Positions 21,445 through 33,597 are shown, counted from the first letter of the stretch. The stretch is 64,000 nt of DNA from Chrysopilus asiliformis (GCA_964034945.1 OZ035960.1:65812470-65876469); one strand, 5' to 3'. The notes: generated from the letters alone by a model not told the origin. Made by a program: numbers and translations.

Positions 21445-21526
21445 TTCTCTTAGTCTTCAGAAGTTTTTGTTTGCTTAATCAATAAACAGTTGTTCCCGAA
21501 TCTTCTAGTTTCATTCAACCACGACA
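21445..21526 (+). mobile_element. Older LTR, right part, with TSD copy
   Basis: This starts with the second TTCTC copy (21445-21449) and continues the LTR that begins at 12694. It has AATAAA at 21481 and ends CCACGACA. Tc1 sequence follows immediately. Confidence 0.65.
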
Positions 21527-21732
21527 GTGACGACACGAAAATAGGCTTGTAGCGACAATGCCGAAAAGACTCGCTGCTGTAATAAGGGCTAGGGGTGGGC
21601 CCACCTAATATTAGTCAGATAAATAAATTTTGCTATTCTTAAAATCACATTGTTTTACTATCATATTATATACACGTAAACAGGAAAAAATTGATTTTGA
21701 AATGGTGCCTAACACTTTTGAACATGGCTGTA
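21527..21732 (+). mobile_element. Tc1-like transposon right end
   Basis: This is the right terminal part of a Tc1-like element, ending CTTTTGAACATGGCTG before TA. The same sequence occurs inverted at 61040-61260. Its left part is replaced by the older LTR. Confidence 0.8.
21543..21608 (+). pseudogene. Tc1-like transposase C-terminus
   Basis: This reads 21 residues plus TAA, including MPKRLAAVIRARGGPT, the conserved C-terminal signature of Tc1-family transposases. Nothing upstream continues the frame, so it is a scrap. An almost identical minus-strand copy lies at 61162-61227. Confidence 0.8.
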
Positions 21733-22005
21733 TGTGAAATCTGCACTGCAAGCAGCAAACACAGAATAACAGCGGCAGTAAAAATTTAGATTTTGATTCT
21801 TAAAAAGATAATTGAACATAGTTTAACATAACAAAATACCCTAAACAATGCTTTAATATAGGCCTCATCTTATAACACAGTTTCTGTTCGGATGTCACCA
21901 CAAACTATCGAGTATCATCGATTGCAAATTTGTTATCATGGCAGCAAGCCGATTTTCTAATTTGTACCCCCATAACCAAATCCAAGACGTATCCACGTCA
22001 AAAAT
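21733..22005 (-). repeat. Family E repeat, minus orientation
   Basis: The reverse complement of the repeat at 57065-57385 and of the two halves at 39598 and 40301. Markers are GACGTATCCACGTCA and AGCAAGCCGATTTTCTAATT. This copy has an uninterrupted TTAA (AATGCTTTAATATAGG) where the copy at 39598 carries a MITE. Non-coding. Confidence 0.85.
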
Positions 22006-22173
22006 TTATTTGGTTGACAGCATATGCCGTTGTATGTGGATTGTTCTCAGTTGAAACTTTATTTTGGTTGCGTTAGAATTCGGTCGAGAAATGCGCTTTT
22101 AATAAATTATTAAAAATCGTTAAAACAGTGATTGAAAAAAATACGAAGAAGTGAGTATAATTTTTTAAAAATA
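22006..22173. other. No feature seen
   Basis: AT-rich spacer between family E and family A. No frame or clear repeat. Confidence 0.4.
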
Positions 22174-22656
22174 TGGTGATATTCGTATCAAAATTCGAAC
22201 AGTTGTACCAAAATTCCACTTTGAAGTCAAACTTTCCAATAAGATTTTTTAAAATTTATTCCAATCGGATTTTGATGTATGGGAGTTTTATGTAGAATCA
22301 TATTCTAAATAACTTTTGTTCTCGCACTTTTTTGATAAGATGCACCGTTTTTGAGATATTCGCAAAAATCGTTTTCGTTCGTATGGGGGGTACCGCCCCA
22401 AATGGTCCATTTTTGCTCATGAACGAACTTGGCCTCGAATTTTACGAAAAACGGATCTGCGCAAAATTTCAAGTGTCTAGCTCAATCCGTGCGCCCGCAG
22501 ACGGACGGACATGCAAAAATTAATTATTTTTATCATTATAAACACAATAATGTGTAATTAATTTTGTAATTAATTTTTGTGTGTGATAACGGGATCTTGG
22601 CGTTACAAACGGTAAAGCAAAGTAAATATACCCTTTGGTTTCACCATACGGGTATA
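22174..22656 (-). mobile_element. Family A repeat, minus orientation
   Basis: The copy ends on the right with TTTGGTTTCACCATACGGGT, the inverted 5' end of the family. On the left it starts at GGTGATATTCGTATC, so the terminal hairpin is missing. The GTCY tract is reduced to two or three units (ACGGACGGAC at 22500). The 63-aa frame here is repeat sequence. Confidence 0.85.
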
Positions 22657-22889
22657 AACATATGTAATTTAGTCAGAACAATGGAGTTTTGGTTCCTTGC
22701 ATATGTGCAACAAAAAAATCACAAAAAAAATTGCGTTTTTTTTGCTGAACAAATAATGTTTTTTTATGCAAAACGAAGCCAAAAATCTAAATTTGCTTCA
22801 AAACTAACATGTTGCGCTACAAAGGGTTAAGTAGAGTTTTGATACACAATGGTTTTTGAAAAATATCTTAGGTATATATTAGTTATTAG
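22657..22889. other. Unassigned AT-rich spacer
   Basis: No gene. The word CTACAAAGGGTTAAG at 22815 resembles the right end of the piggyBac-like MITE at 39759, but no partner end is present. Confidence 0.4.
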
Positions 22890-25514
22890 GGAGACTACGA
22901 AGGACACCATACATTTATCGGAGGGCAAGGACGATCGGTTATCGACTACTGTACAGTGAATAACAATTGGACTGCATTAATCAGTAAATTTGAAGTGCAA
23001 TGCAAAACCTATTCTGATCATCTTCCAGTTGTTGTAGAGTGGAAATGCGCAAATATTATTAACGAAAGGAAACTAAACCTCCTTCCACGACTAAAATGGA
23101 AGAGTGAAGACACCGACTCTTATCAAAGATCCTTAGACGGACTACTTGCGCAGATGATTGAAAACACGGAGAACTGTGGAACATATTCAACACAATTAGT
23201 ATCTTCTATTAGAACAACAGCAAAGAATAGCATCCCGTCATGTCGTAAGAAATTTAAACAGAAGTGGTTTGACAAAGACTGTATGCGAGCCCGGGATAAA
23301 TCGTTTGCACTTCTACACGCATGCCGAAATTTTAACGATCACGTCTTGAGGAATTGGTATATTGAAGCTAACACTCAATATAAAAGTATATGTCGTACCA
23401 AAAAAATCAAATATGAAAATAGTCAGGCTTATAGTTTGAGCTGTACCAAAAGCGCAAAAGATTTCTGGAAAACGGCAAAAGAGATAAATGGGACCCATTT
23501 CGTTATTGGTACTGGCGTGTCGGCTGATGATCTCGCTGTCTATTTTGGTAATTTACTGTTGAATAAATCCAACCTTGCATATTCTTATGCCAATCCGCAG
23601 ATTATAAATAACACGCTTGACTCGGAAATATCGATCTCGGAAATTGAAACAGTTCTTTTAAAAGCAAAAAATGGTAAAGCTCCAGGTGAAGATGGTATAC
23701 CTTACGAATTTTTTAAAAACGCACCTGCATCACTAATAGAGCAACTAAAGCTACTCTACAACAAAATATTCCTAAATGCTGATGTTCCATCCTCATTCAA
23801 AAAGGCAGTTATTTTCCCCATTCACAAGAAAGGGATAGTGGACAAAGTTGAAAACTATCGCGGAATTTCATTCATGAATGTGATAGCCAAAATCTTTTGT
23901 GGAATACTTGCCGAGAGATTGGAAAAGTGGGTTAATGACAACAATGTTCTTACTGAACTCCAGGCGGGTTTTAGAAAAAGCTACTCAACAATCGACCATA
24001 TTTTCTCTTTGTCATCAATAATCAAAGCATTCCAAGCAAGAAAGAAAAAAGTATACGCATTTTTTGTCGACTTCAAAGCAGCATTTGATTTAGTTAATAG
24101 AAGTGCACTGTTGTACAAGCTCTCACAATTAGGCTTGTCTACAAAGTTTCTCAGAACTTTAAAAGAGTTGTACTCTGGAACATACGCAGCTGTGTGGGAT
24201 GGTTCTAATCTTTCAGAGTGGTTTGAAACTGATATAGGTGTTAAGCAAGGATGTCTACTCAGTGCTATGTTGTTTTCACTCTTCATTAATGACATTGTAG
24301 CGGAACTACCTGGTGGAATACGAATAGCAGATACCATTGTAAATGTCCTTCTATATGCTGATGATCTCGTCCTACTCTCAGAAACGCCTGAAAATCTCCA
24401 ATTAATGATTCATCGACTGTCTGCGTATTGCAAGAAATGGGGGCTAACTATCAATACAGATAAGTCAAAAGTTATGGTCTTTACACGAAATGCCCGTTTT
24501 AAGCAAAATTATAATTGGTTTTTCAACGGCAACCGTTTGGAAGTCACGAAGGAGATAAGATATCTGGGAGTCTACATAAATTCAACGTTGGATTTCAGCA
24601 TACACCTTGAGAAAAAAGTTGCTACCTGTCAAAGTTTGCTGAATCATACGTGGAAAAATATATTTTCCAATGAACATATCCTTCTTTCCACGAAATACCA
24701 AATCTTTGATGCAGTCGTTAAGTCAACGCTATGTTATGGTGCACAAGTTTGGGGAATTGACGAGTTTGACGCAATTGAAAAGTTCCTCAGAAATTTCGTG
24801 AAAAAGGTTTTCAACCTACCTATCAACACGCCAAACTATGCAATATACCTAGAAACCGGTTTACCTAAACTATACACTGGCACTCTAAAAACTCACGCCG
24901 ACTACATAATCAAAGTTCTAAACTATGATAACACGCGTCTGGCCAAGAAATTGTTGCTGTACGAAATAAGGAACAAGGACTGGTGGGTGGCTAAATGGCA
25001 AACGCTAGGAAATGCTGTTGGTGCATCTATAGCCATGGACTTGGATATCCCAAGTAATCTTAAAAATCAGCTTTATGAAATAATAAAAAAAAGGGAGGAC
25101 TCTGATAGAATTGCACTGATACGGAAAGCGAGCCAATCGGAAAGTAGAATGTTGTACTCACAACTCGAATTCAACCTTAGGGAAAACAACTACTTCAACG
25201 ACTTACAAAGCTACAAAGAAATCTCACTAATCTTTAAGATTAGATGTGAGCTTCTCGCACTAAACGGAACACCGTATAATAGAAGTTTTGACCAATTCTG
25301 CTCTTTATGCAACCTTAAGGCTAAAGAAGACTGCTTTCATCTCTTGAGTGTTTGCCCAATTTTTGCCCAGCAGAGACTTATCTACTTCAAAAAAAAAATG
25401 CTTACGATGGAAGAAACTATTAAAATTTTGAACGGCACAAACTGGAAACAGCTTTATTGTTTTGTAAAGTCATCGTACGAATACAGGAGACTTATAATCT
25501 CAGAATTTTTGTAG
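22890..25514 (+). pseudogene. LINE endonuclease-RT ORF, 5'-truncated
   Basis: This is the ORF2-type protein of a non-LTR retrotransposon, cut at the 5' side. The open frame begins after TAG at 22887-22889 with the last part of an AP-type endonuclease (SVIDYCTVN and SDHLPVVVEW). It runs without a break for 874 codons. The reverse transcriptase follows: NGKAPGEDGIPYEF, AGFRKSYSTIDHIF, FFVDFKAAFD (catalytic Asp), GVKQGCLLSAMLF and LLYADDLVLL. A thumb and a C-terminal zinc motif CSLCNLKAKEDCFHLLSVC end the protein. No RNase H domain is seen. The 3' UTR ends AATAAAATGAATT followed by (ATT)n at about 25637. Lack of the N-terminal endonuclease and ORF1 is typical 5' truncation. It is closely related in motifs to the LINE at 53.2-55.7 kb. 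The clade is not assigned; AP endonuclease places it in the Jockey/I/CR1-type broad group. Confidence 0.92.
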
Positions 25515-25634
25515 TACATATATGCAATCAAAGATAATAAAATTTTAAATATTACCTGCCGAGCTGACGGCAATGCCAGGCTTTAAAAAAAACATTTTGT
25601 AAATGTGTACATATCTGTATTAACCGAAATAAAA

Positions 25635-25637
25635 TGA

Positions 25638-25668
<31 letters not shown>
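25635..25668. repeat. (ATT)n microsatellite at LINE-LINE junction
   Basis: About eleven ATT units. The 3' end of the plus-strand LINE and the 3' end of the minus-strand LINE meet here. On the minus strand it reads (TAA)n, the tail typical of I-type LINEs, so it probably belongs to the minus-strand element. Confidence 0.9.
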
Positions 25669-25794
25669 GTTATTTTGTACATAGATAAGATAGATAGATA
25701 ATATGAATGGAGCCGATATACTCAGCCCCTAAAAGCACTTAGACCATCAGTTGGGTCCATTGTGCTTTGTTGTAGGAATCTGGCTATTACTAGC

Positions 25795-27134
25795 TTACTC
25801 ATGCAAGAATCTTCTGGATCCACTAATGAAGCTGTAAATTTTATTCGGAGGGATCTTACCGATGTCCAGTGGTTTTAAGAAGCGGCTGCCAAAGGTGTTT
25901 AGTCTGCGGCTTAAGAAAGGACACAAGCAGAGATAGTGTTCTGCAGTTTCTTCCTCTGCGTCGCATAGGTTGCAAGAAGGGTCGCTCGAAAGCCTGATGT
26001 TGTGAAGGTGGTAGTTGAGTTTACTGTGACCCGTTAGTACGCTGACCAGCGGTCCAATACCAGTTCTCCCCAGACCTAGTACTTTTTTGGCCGTGGTTGG
26101 ATTAGGTTCACAGCCAAACTTTTTAGCTTGTCGTCCAACAGTTTCATTAGCCCACCTCGTCTTGTGTTGCTGTCTGCTGTATATATGTATCATTGCTTTG
26201 ATTGTTGCTACTGAGATTAGCAGCGAAGGAGCAGGTCCTACAGGTAGGATATCAGCACCCTGTCTTGCTCATTTGTCTGCTTCTTCATTGCCTTGGATGT
26301 TGCTGTGTCCTGGGACCCATATAAGGGATACAGTATTGTTACATGAAATCCTTTGAAGGTTAAGGAAGCATTCTTCCACAAGTTTTGATTTCATCTCTAC
26401 GGAGTTCAACGCCATTAATGCCGCTTGACTGTCAGAGAATATGTTGATCTCTTCGCCTATAGGATTGTTGTTACAAATTAGCATTGCGCAAGTGGAAATT
26501 GCTACTATTTCAGCTTGAAACACAGTAACATTTTTCCCCAGAGGGATAGTTTCAGTAATATTATCGTATGCGGGTCTAGGATGAAAGACACCCGCACCCG
26601 CCACCTCATTTCTGAGTGATCCATCAGTAAACCAGCAGTTGCTTGTGAGAGGGACCATTTGACTGTTCCGATTCCATTCCTCTCTTGTTGGCAGAATCAC
26701 CTTAAATTTCTTACCAAAGTGTAGTTTTGCAATATGATAATCAATAGGCATTTCTGCCTCTGGTATCTTATTCGTTAGGTCATTCCAGATAGAAATGTCA
26801 GATTTGCTGCAGTTGCTGGATTTCCTTTGACCGGTAATGCTGAGTCTAAAGGCACAGAGCATAGCTTGCTCCTTGATGAATAAATCCAGTGGTACTAAGT
26901 TTAAGATAACCTCCAATGCAGCTGTTGGGCACGATCTCATCGCACCAGTAATACTAATACACGCAAGTCTTTGGAGCTTATTGAGTTCGTTTTTGACAGA
27001 AGAAAGAGTTGTTCTTTTCCACCAGATTATAGCACCATAGGATACCATTGGTCTGATTACAGCAGTGTATAACCAGAGTACAATCTTCGGAGATAGTCCC
27101 CAGGTACGGGATACGGCTCTTTTGCCGAATTTTG
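25795..27134 (-). pseudogene. I-type LINE C-terminal fragment with RNase H
   Basis: The C-terminal part of a LINE polyprotein. The frame is open from about 27134 (KFGKRAVSRTWGLSP) to the stop at 25795, except for TGA at 26269-26271 where Leu is expected in the block ADKxARQGAD. It holds the end of the reverse transcriptase (LQRLACISITGAMRSCPTAA), then RNase H with CWFTDGS, FQAEIVAI, IFSDSQAAL and WVPGHSNIQGNEEAD (Asp-Glu-Asp-Asp), and a C-terminal zinc motif CNLCDAEEETAEHYLCLC. RNase H plus a (TAA)n tail fits the I clade. Everything upstream of the RT thumb is missing. The 3' UTR runs leftward to the (TAA)n at 25668. Confidence 0.92.
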
Positions 27135-27399
27135 TACATAGTTAGCTTCTAAAAAAAATTCTGGTGAAAAAACTGATGTCAAAAATTTCCCGCAAAAAAA
27201 GAACGTCTAACCGTAATTTTTCTATTTGACAAAACCTCATAAGTCGAATTATGGTTTTTACCAAATTAAGAATGCTTACAAGGTTACTACTAAGTTTACA
27301 TATGATGATTTCGAAAGGTTATTGAAAATCTTTTTCGCAAGACAACTTAAGTCGACATTATACAACGTTTTGGTATTTCAATTTTTTGGTAAAAGCCTT
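27135..27399. other. Unassigned spacer, no gene seen
   Basis: AT-rich DNA with a chance 62-codon frame at 27226. No match to other parts of the window. Confidence 0.4.
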
Positions 27400-28270
27400 T
27401 ATCTCCATATATAAAATCGTTTGTCCTGACTGACTATCAACGCCCAGCCCAAACCCCTGAAGCTAGAGACTTGAAACTTTCACAGTCGGTCCCAACCAAC
27501 TCATAGGCGCTCACTAAGGCGGGGTTTTCCGAAATTTTACCCCTAAGGGGGAGAACGGGGGGTAAAGGGGGTTTGGGTGTTTTTCAACTGTGATTTTCGC
27601 CATGAATCCTGCTCAATAGAAGGCTTAAAAGTTTCACTCGGGGGTTTTCGGGGTCGCTGATTTCGAATCCGGTGTTAGATTTTCAAAATTCAAAACGGGA
27701 GGTCCTGTAAGGATAACGCAAATATCCTTTTTCCCATTTTTCCCGGGAAAAAATTGCATTAGGGGGTGTTCGGGGTCGCTGATCACGAATCCGGTGTTAG
27801 ATTTTCACAACTCAAAACGGAAGGTCCTGTAAGGATACCGCAAATATCGGGGCTGCTGATCACGTCAAAATGATCTGTGATCGCGTAACACCCTAACGCC
27901 AGTCTTATTAAGTAATAATTACAAAAAGGATATTTGCGTTATCCTTACAGGGCCTTCCGTTTTGAATTTTGAAAATCTAACACCGGATTCGTGATCAGCG
28001 ACCCCGAAAACCCCCTAATGCAATTTTTTCCCGGGAAAAATGGGAAAAAGGATATTTGCGTTATCCTTACAGGACCTTCCGTTTTGAATTTTGAAAATCT
28101 AACTCCGGATTCGTGATCAGCGACCCCGAAAACCCCCTAATGCAATTTTTTCCCGGAAGAAATGGGAAAAAGGATATTTGCGTTATCCTTACAGGACCTT
28201 TCGTTTTGAATTTTGAAAATCTAACACCGGATTCGTGATCAGCGACCCCGAAAACCCCCTAATGCTATAT
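27400..28270. repeat. Family B left end and inverted satellite units
   Basis: It starts with the family B left end (CCATATATAAAATCGTTTGT, then AACGCCCAGCCCAAACCCC). Two satellite units in minus orientation follow (27640-27840, GGTCCTGTAAGGATA). After a short centre (27841-27930) come three units in plus orientation (27930-28270). Units here have CCCGAAAACCCCCTAATGC, a subfamily distinct from the array at 9551. The units form a large imperfect palindrome. Helitron 2 begins about 240 bp to the right. Confidence 0.85.
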
Positions 28271-28512
28271 TTCCCAAGAAAAAGCCTCTTGCTTTTAATT
28301 CTCTAATTTGTTTAATAAAAAACGTCTTCCTCAAAAAAGCCTTCCCATGAAATTGTTAATGTTAAGCTCTTATAAACAACTTGACTTCTTTTCATTCTGA
28401 ATGAAGACGTCAAACGTACCGGTTTAGATTGGATTTTTGATTGTCAATACTTTGTTCGAATTGCGTGGAATTACAAAACTACAGTTTCGATATTCATTCG
28501 TCGCTCCTAAAC
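28271..28512 (+). other. 5' flank of Helitron 2
   Basis: Leader or promoter region of Helitron 2. The frame is open from 28441 but has no ATG before 28513. No clear 5' TC terminus or TATA box was identified. Confidence 0.45.
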
Positions 28513-31500
28513 ATGAAACTCGAATCTCTTAATATTAATGGCGAAATGGTGCCTTATAAAATTGTTCCCATCACAGGTGATGGAGTCTGTCTTTTCCGAA
28601 CTCTTTCATACCTCATATTTGATACTGAGGTACTGGCAGCCGAACTGCGCGAGTTAATCGTGGAGCATGTGGTGGACAACTGGGGGGAATTCTATATAAT
28701 GTCCCATGACAGCGAGGGGAACAACTACTCTAGCTCTAACGAATACTTTTCTGACATGTCCCGACCCTTTATTTATGGCGGTTTTTGCGAATTGGTGGCC
28801 GCTGGGCAGCTGTTCGACTACGTGTTCGAGGTTTACCGCAATGGTCTGCTATATGAGAGGTTCGGTACTGAATGTCGCCCTGTGAAGAGAATACGTTTTA
28901 CGCAAGATCTCTCTTGGGGCCATTTCGATGCGTATCTATCAATTAATTCTGAAGAAGTGACTATCACGCCAACGTTCTCTCAATCCAACCACTTATCACA
29001 GCCACTATCTCTTTCTATACCCAAGATAACTCCTGCCAAACGCCGTGCGACATATACCGACGCTAAAAGAAGAAAGCAACTCAAGAATGCGGCAAGCAAA
29101 CATGCGGCGAACAATCCTTCGGCACACGATACAGCGGTGGCCAAGTACCAGAAAGTTCACCCCGACGCGCATAGAGTAGCACAGTCTCGATATGAACAAA
29201 ACAATCCTGACTTACGAAATGAAAGACGAGCACTTCCATGGAAAGCCAAGGCTCACTCAGGGCTGGCGTATGATCCTAAGATATCCTATGAAGCAGACAC
29301 CAGTGTAGCCCTAGGTACCATAAGTCAGAAATGCCAGTGGTGCAATGCCCTCAAGTGGAAGAGTGAGGCTTCTGGTATGTACTGCAGCGCCGGTAAGGTA
29401 CTGCTCCAGCCTTTTGAGCCGCTGCCGGAGCCTCTGTACAGCCTGCTAAGAAACAGTCACCCCGAACATCTTCACTTCATGGCCCATATTCGAAAGTACA
29501 ATGGCTGCTTCCAAATGACATCATTCGGTGCCAAGCAGGTTGTAGAATGCGGTTTCATGCCAACCTTTAAAGTTCAAGGCCAAGTGTACCACTTGGTCGG
29601 AAGTCTATTGCCAGCACCTCAACAAGAAGCTCAATTCCTTCAAATATATTTCGTGGGCGAAGATGAAAAGGAAGTGCACTTAAGATGTGGTAACTTTCCA
29701 GACGTAAAACAAGGATTAGTCAAACAACTACAGAGGATGCTACATAATGTCAATTACCACATACAGGACTTGAAGACCGCCTTAGAAAAAGTACCTTCCA
29801 CCTGCGAGACATTCGAAGCCGTTATTCACGCCGACAGAAAGCCCGCTAACGCTCATGCCGGCCGCTTCAATGCTGCAACAACCAATGAAGTGGCTCTGGT
29901 GATGGTCGGTCAGCAATTTCAACAACGAGATATCGTGCTGCAGAGTCATGACAACAAACTGCGGCGTATTAGCGAAATTCACCGGTCATACGATTCCCTT
30001 CAGTACCCGCTTCTATTTTGCCGTGGTGAGGATGCGTACTCTATCGCTCTGCCCCAACACGACCCCGTTACCAAGTTGTCTCTCAAAAAGACAGTCTCCG
30101 CAACAAATTTCTATGCATACCGTATCATGATCAGGCAAGGGCAGGACAATCATCTATTGTACTTCCGTTCCCTTTTCAGTCAATTTTTGGTTGATATGTA
30201 CGCAAAAATTGAAACTGAGAGTTTGAACTTTATCAAAAATAATCAAGCGCAGATGAGGGCGGATAGCTACATCCACCTGAGAGACGCTATGCGAAGACAG
30301 GATGCCGATGCTGCAGAGCTTGGACAGATGGTGGTACTCCCTTCATCCTTTACTGGGGGGCCCCGCTATATGCATGAGCGGACTCAAGACGCTTTAACGT
30401 ACGTTCGCAAGTATGGTCGTCCGCATTTGTTCATTACTTTCACCTGTAATCCCAAATGGAAAGATATTACAGATGCACTGCTGCAAGGGCAAAAGCCCCA
30501 CGATCGCCATGATATCATCGCCAGAGTATTTCATATAAAGGTGCAGAAGATTATGGATCTCTTGAATAAGGGCAAGCTGTTTGGGACAGTTCGATGCTTT
30601 ATGTATTCTGTGGAATGGCGGAAGCGTGGTTTGCCTCATATCCACATTTTGCTGTGGTTAGAACATCGCATATCTCCTGATATGATCGACAACATCATCT
30701 CCGCCGAAATACCTGATCCCCAAACAGACGTTCTCCTCTACGACATTGTCAAATCCAACATGATTTATGGGCCTTGCGGAAGTTTGAACTACAATTCGCC
30801 TTGCATGAAAGATGGTAGTTGCAGCAAAAGGTTCCCCCGACCATTTCTTAAGGATACCCAAACAGGAGACGATGGTTATCCGCAGTATCGGAGAAGGTGT
30901 CCATCTGACGGTGGTGTCACTATTGAAATCAATGGGAAGAAACTGGACAACCGATGGGTTGTGCCCTATAACCCTGTCCTGTCACGTACTTTCAATGCTC
31001 ACATCAATGTAGAGTATTGCAACTCAGTAAAGTCTATAAAATACATTTGTAAGTACGTCAACAAAGGCAGTGATCAGGCAGCTTTTGCTTTAGAAAATGA
31101 GAGGGATGAAGTCAAATTGTACGAAAGTGGCCGATACATCAGTAGCTCGGAAGCAGTATGGAGGATCTTGCAGTTTCCTATTCACGCGAGGTATCCCTCA
31201 GTCATGCACCTTGCTGTTCATCTTGAAAATGGTCAACGTGTGTACTTCACCTCCAACAACTTGGCTCAGAGAATTATCAACCCCACTCAAACAACATTAA
31301 TGGCCTTCTTTGAGCTATGTAAAACTGACGATTTTGCAAAAACCCTCCTTTACTGTGCTGTTCCTGCTTACTTTGTGTGGAAGAATAACAAGTTCATAAG
31401 AAGGAAGAAGGGAAAGGATGTCGAAGGCTGGACAGGAGTTAAGGAAGATCACGCGTTAGGAAGAGTGTATACCATTCATCCAAACAACACCGAATGTTAT

Positions 31501-33382
31501 TATCTTCGCCTACTTCTACATGAGATTCCAGGGCCCACGTCTTTCTCTGATCTTAAAACTATTAATGGTATCCTTTATCCTACATTTCAATCCACATGCA
31601 AAGCACTCGGTTTGTTAGAGGACGACAACCACTGGCACAGCACCTTGCAGGAAATTGCTTTATGTGATTCTCCCTTCAAGCTACGGGAGCTCTTTATAAC
31701 GATGATGGTGTTCTGCCATCTTTCCGACCCTCGAAGCCTTTGGGATAAGTGCAAAGACAGTCTTTCAGAGGACATCAGACGGCAGGTGGAGAGAGATTTA
31801 CAAGCCAGCGCGCAGGAGGTAATGGACGAGGTTTATAACAGATGCCTGGTGCTGATTGAGGATGCTGTATTGACTTTGGGAGGACGATGCTTATCACAAT
31901 ACGGCTTGCCTCAGCCAAACAGGTCTGAAGATGTCTTGCCAAATAGGGAATACCTGAGGGAGATCAGCTACGACACGTCCGCTTTAGCAACTATGGTTTC
32001 CAATAACACGCGTTCACTAACGGATGAGCAGCTCGCTGTTTATCAGCAGATCCTTGGCAGTGCTAAGTCAAGTGATGGACAAGCGTTTTTTTTTGGATGC
32101 TCCTGGAGGCACTGAAAAGACGTTCCTTATCAACTTACTGCTGGCTAAGATAAGAAGTGATCGTGGTATTGCTTTGGCTGTTGCATCCTCTGGGATCGCT
32201 GCTACACTCTTGATGGGAGGTAAGACAGCTCATGCTGCCTTCAAACTACCTCTCAATCTTAACCACGCGGAAAACCCCCTCTGCAACATCTCGAAACAAG
32301 GCAACATGGCGCAAGTTCTGCGCGACTGTAAGCTTATTGTATGGGACGAGAGCACCATGGCGCACAAGGCCGGCTTCGAAGCTCTGAATCGAACACTCAA
32401 AGACATCAGAAGGAGCGATAGATTAATGGGTGGAGTTACCGTACTGCTTGCTGGAGATTTTCGGCAAACTCTTCCAGTAGTGCCTAGAGGAACTCGAGCT
32501 GACGAAGTTAAAGCGTGCCTGAAGACGTCGTATCTGTGGCCCCTCATCCGAAAACTCTCTCTCAAGAAGAACATGAGGGTTCACTTGAAGCGCCATATAT
32601 CTGCACAACAATTTTCTGAGCTCTTGCTGAAAATAGGGAACGGAGAATATCCGGAGTCTGAAGGAAAGGTGGTCATTCCTGAAGGCCTGGGCACAGTTGT
32701 AACGGACTTAAACGACCTTATCACGAGGATTTACCCTGATATCGCCGATATCAAAAATAAGTCCATGGATTGGCTGTGCGAACGTGCGATTTTGACCCCC
32801 AAGAATGAGAAGGCTGCTATCATTAATGAAACCCTGCTTCAGTCTTTTGACGGAATAGATATAGAGTACAAGTCTGTGGACAGTGTCGTACAAACGGATG
32901 ATGCAATCCATTACCCTGTGGAGTTCCTCAACAGCCTCAACCCTCCTGGCCTCCCAGCTCACAACTTGCGCCTCAAAGTAGGAACTCCAGTAATGCTACT
33001 TCGTAACCTTAACCCGCCAAAACTGTGCAATGGCACTAGGCTCCAAGTGTTAGCACTGCACAAAAACGTCATCGAAGCTAAAGTGTTCACGGGATGTGCT
33101 CGCGGGGAGTCGGTATTTATACCGCGCATACCACTCATACCATCGGAGTATCCCTTTGACTTCAAAAGGCTGCAATTTCCCCTCAAAGTCTGCTTCGCCA
33201 TGACCATTAATAAGTCTCAGGGCCAATCGCTAAATTTAGCAGGGATTGACTTATGGGAGGACTGCTTTTCACATGGGCAGTTCTACGTAGCTTGCTCCAG
33301 GGTGAGCTCACCTAGAAGCTTGGTGATTCTGGCACCTGAGAGGAGTACCGCAAATGTGGTCTACAAAGAGGTCCTAAAATAG
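28513..33382 (+). pseudogene. OTU-Rep-helicase of Helitron 2, one frameshift
   Basis: The replicative protein of a second Helitron-group transposon, about 1622 codons. The first ATG in frame is 28513. Residues 20-145 form an OTU cysteine-protease-like domain: Asp and Cys in GDGVCLFRTL (Cys about 26) and His in WGHFDAYL (about 137). A basic region with NAASKHAANNPSAH follows, then a CQWCNALKW zinc motif. The Rep core has LFITFTCNPKW (about 640), RGLPHIHILLWL (about 710) and KYICKYVNKG (about 845). The Pif1-like helicase has WDESTMAH, AGDFRQTLPV, TINKSQGQSL and FSHGQFYVACSR. Two faults are visible. A run of nine T at 32086-32094 shifts the frame just before Walker A. Walker A itself reads APGGTEKT, with Glu where Gly is normal. 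The first frame stops at 32115; the second runs to 33382. OTU domains are known in some Helitron/Helentron proteins; its job in the element is unknown. The shift could be a sequencing error, the Glu change could not. Confidence 0.92.
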
Positions 33383-33597
33383 GCTTAGGTTTAACTGATT
33401 TTGTAAAATCCTCACAAAATATGGCCTGTGACGCTATGACAGTAATTTTTAACCGACTTCCAAAAAGGAAAAGGTTCTCAATTCCACCTGAATATTTTTT
33501 TTTTTTGATGTATGTTCACGCCTAACTTTTTACTGGGTTTACCGATTTTGGTCATCCCAAAGAGAAAGTTGTAGAGAAAGTTCCTGGTTGGACCCCG
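33383..33597 (+). other. 3' flank of Helitron 2
   Basis: No gene. It contains AACCGACTTCCAAAAAGG at 33452, a word of a type common at ends of insect repeats, and a T run. A family A 3' half starts directly after it. Confidence 0.5.
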
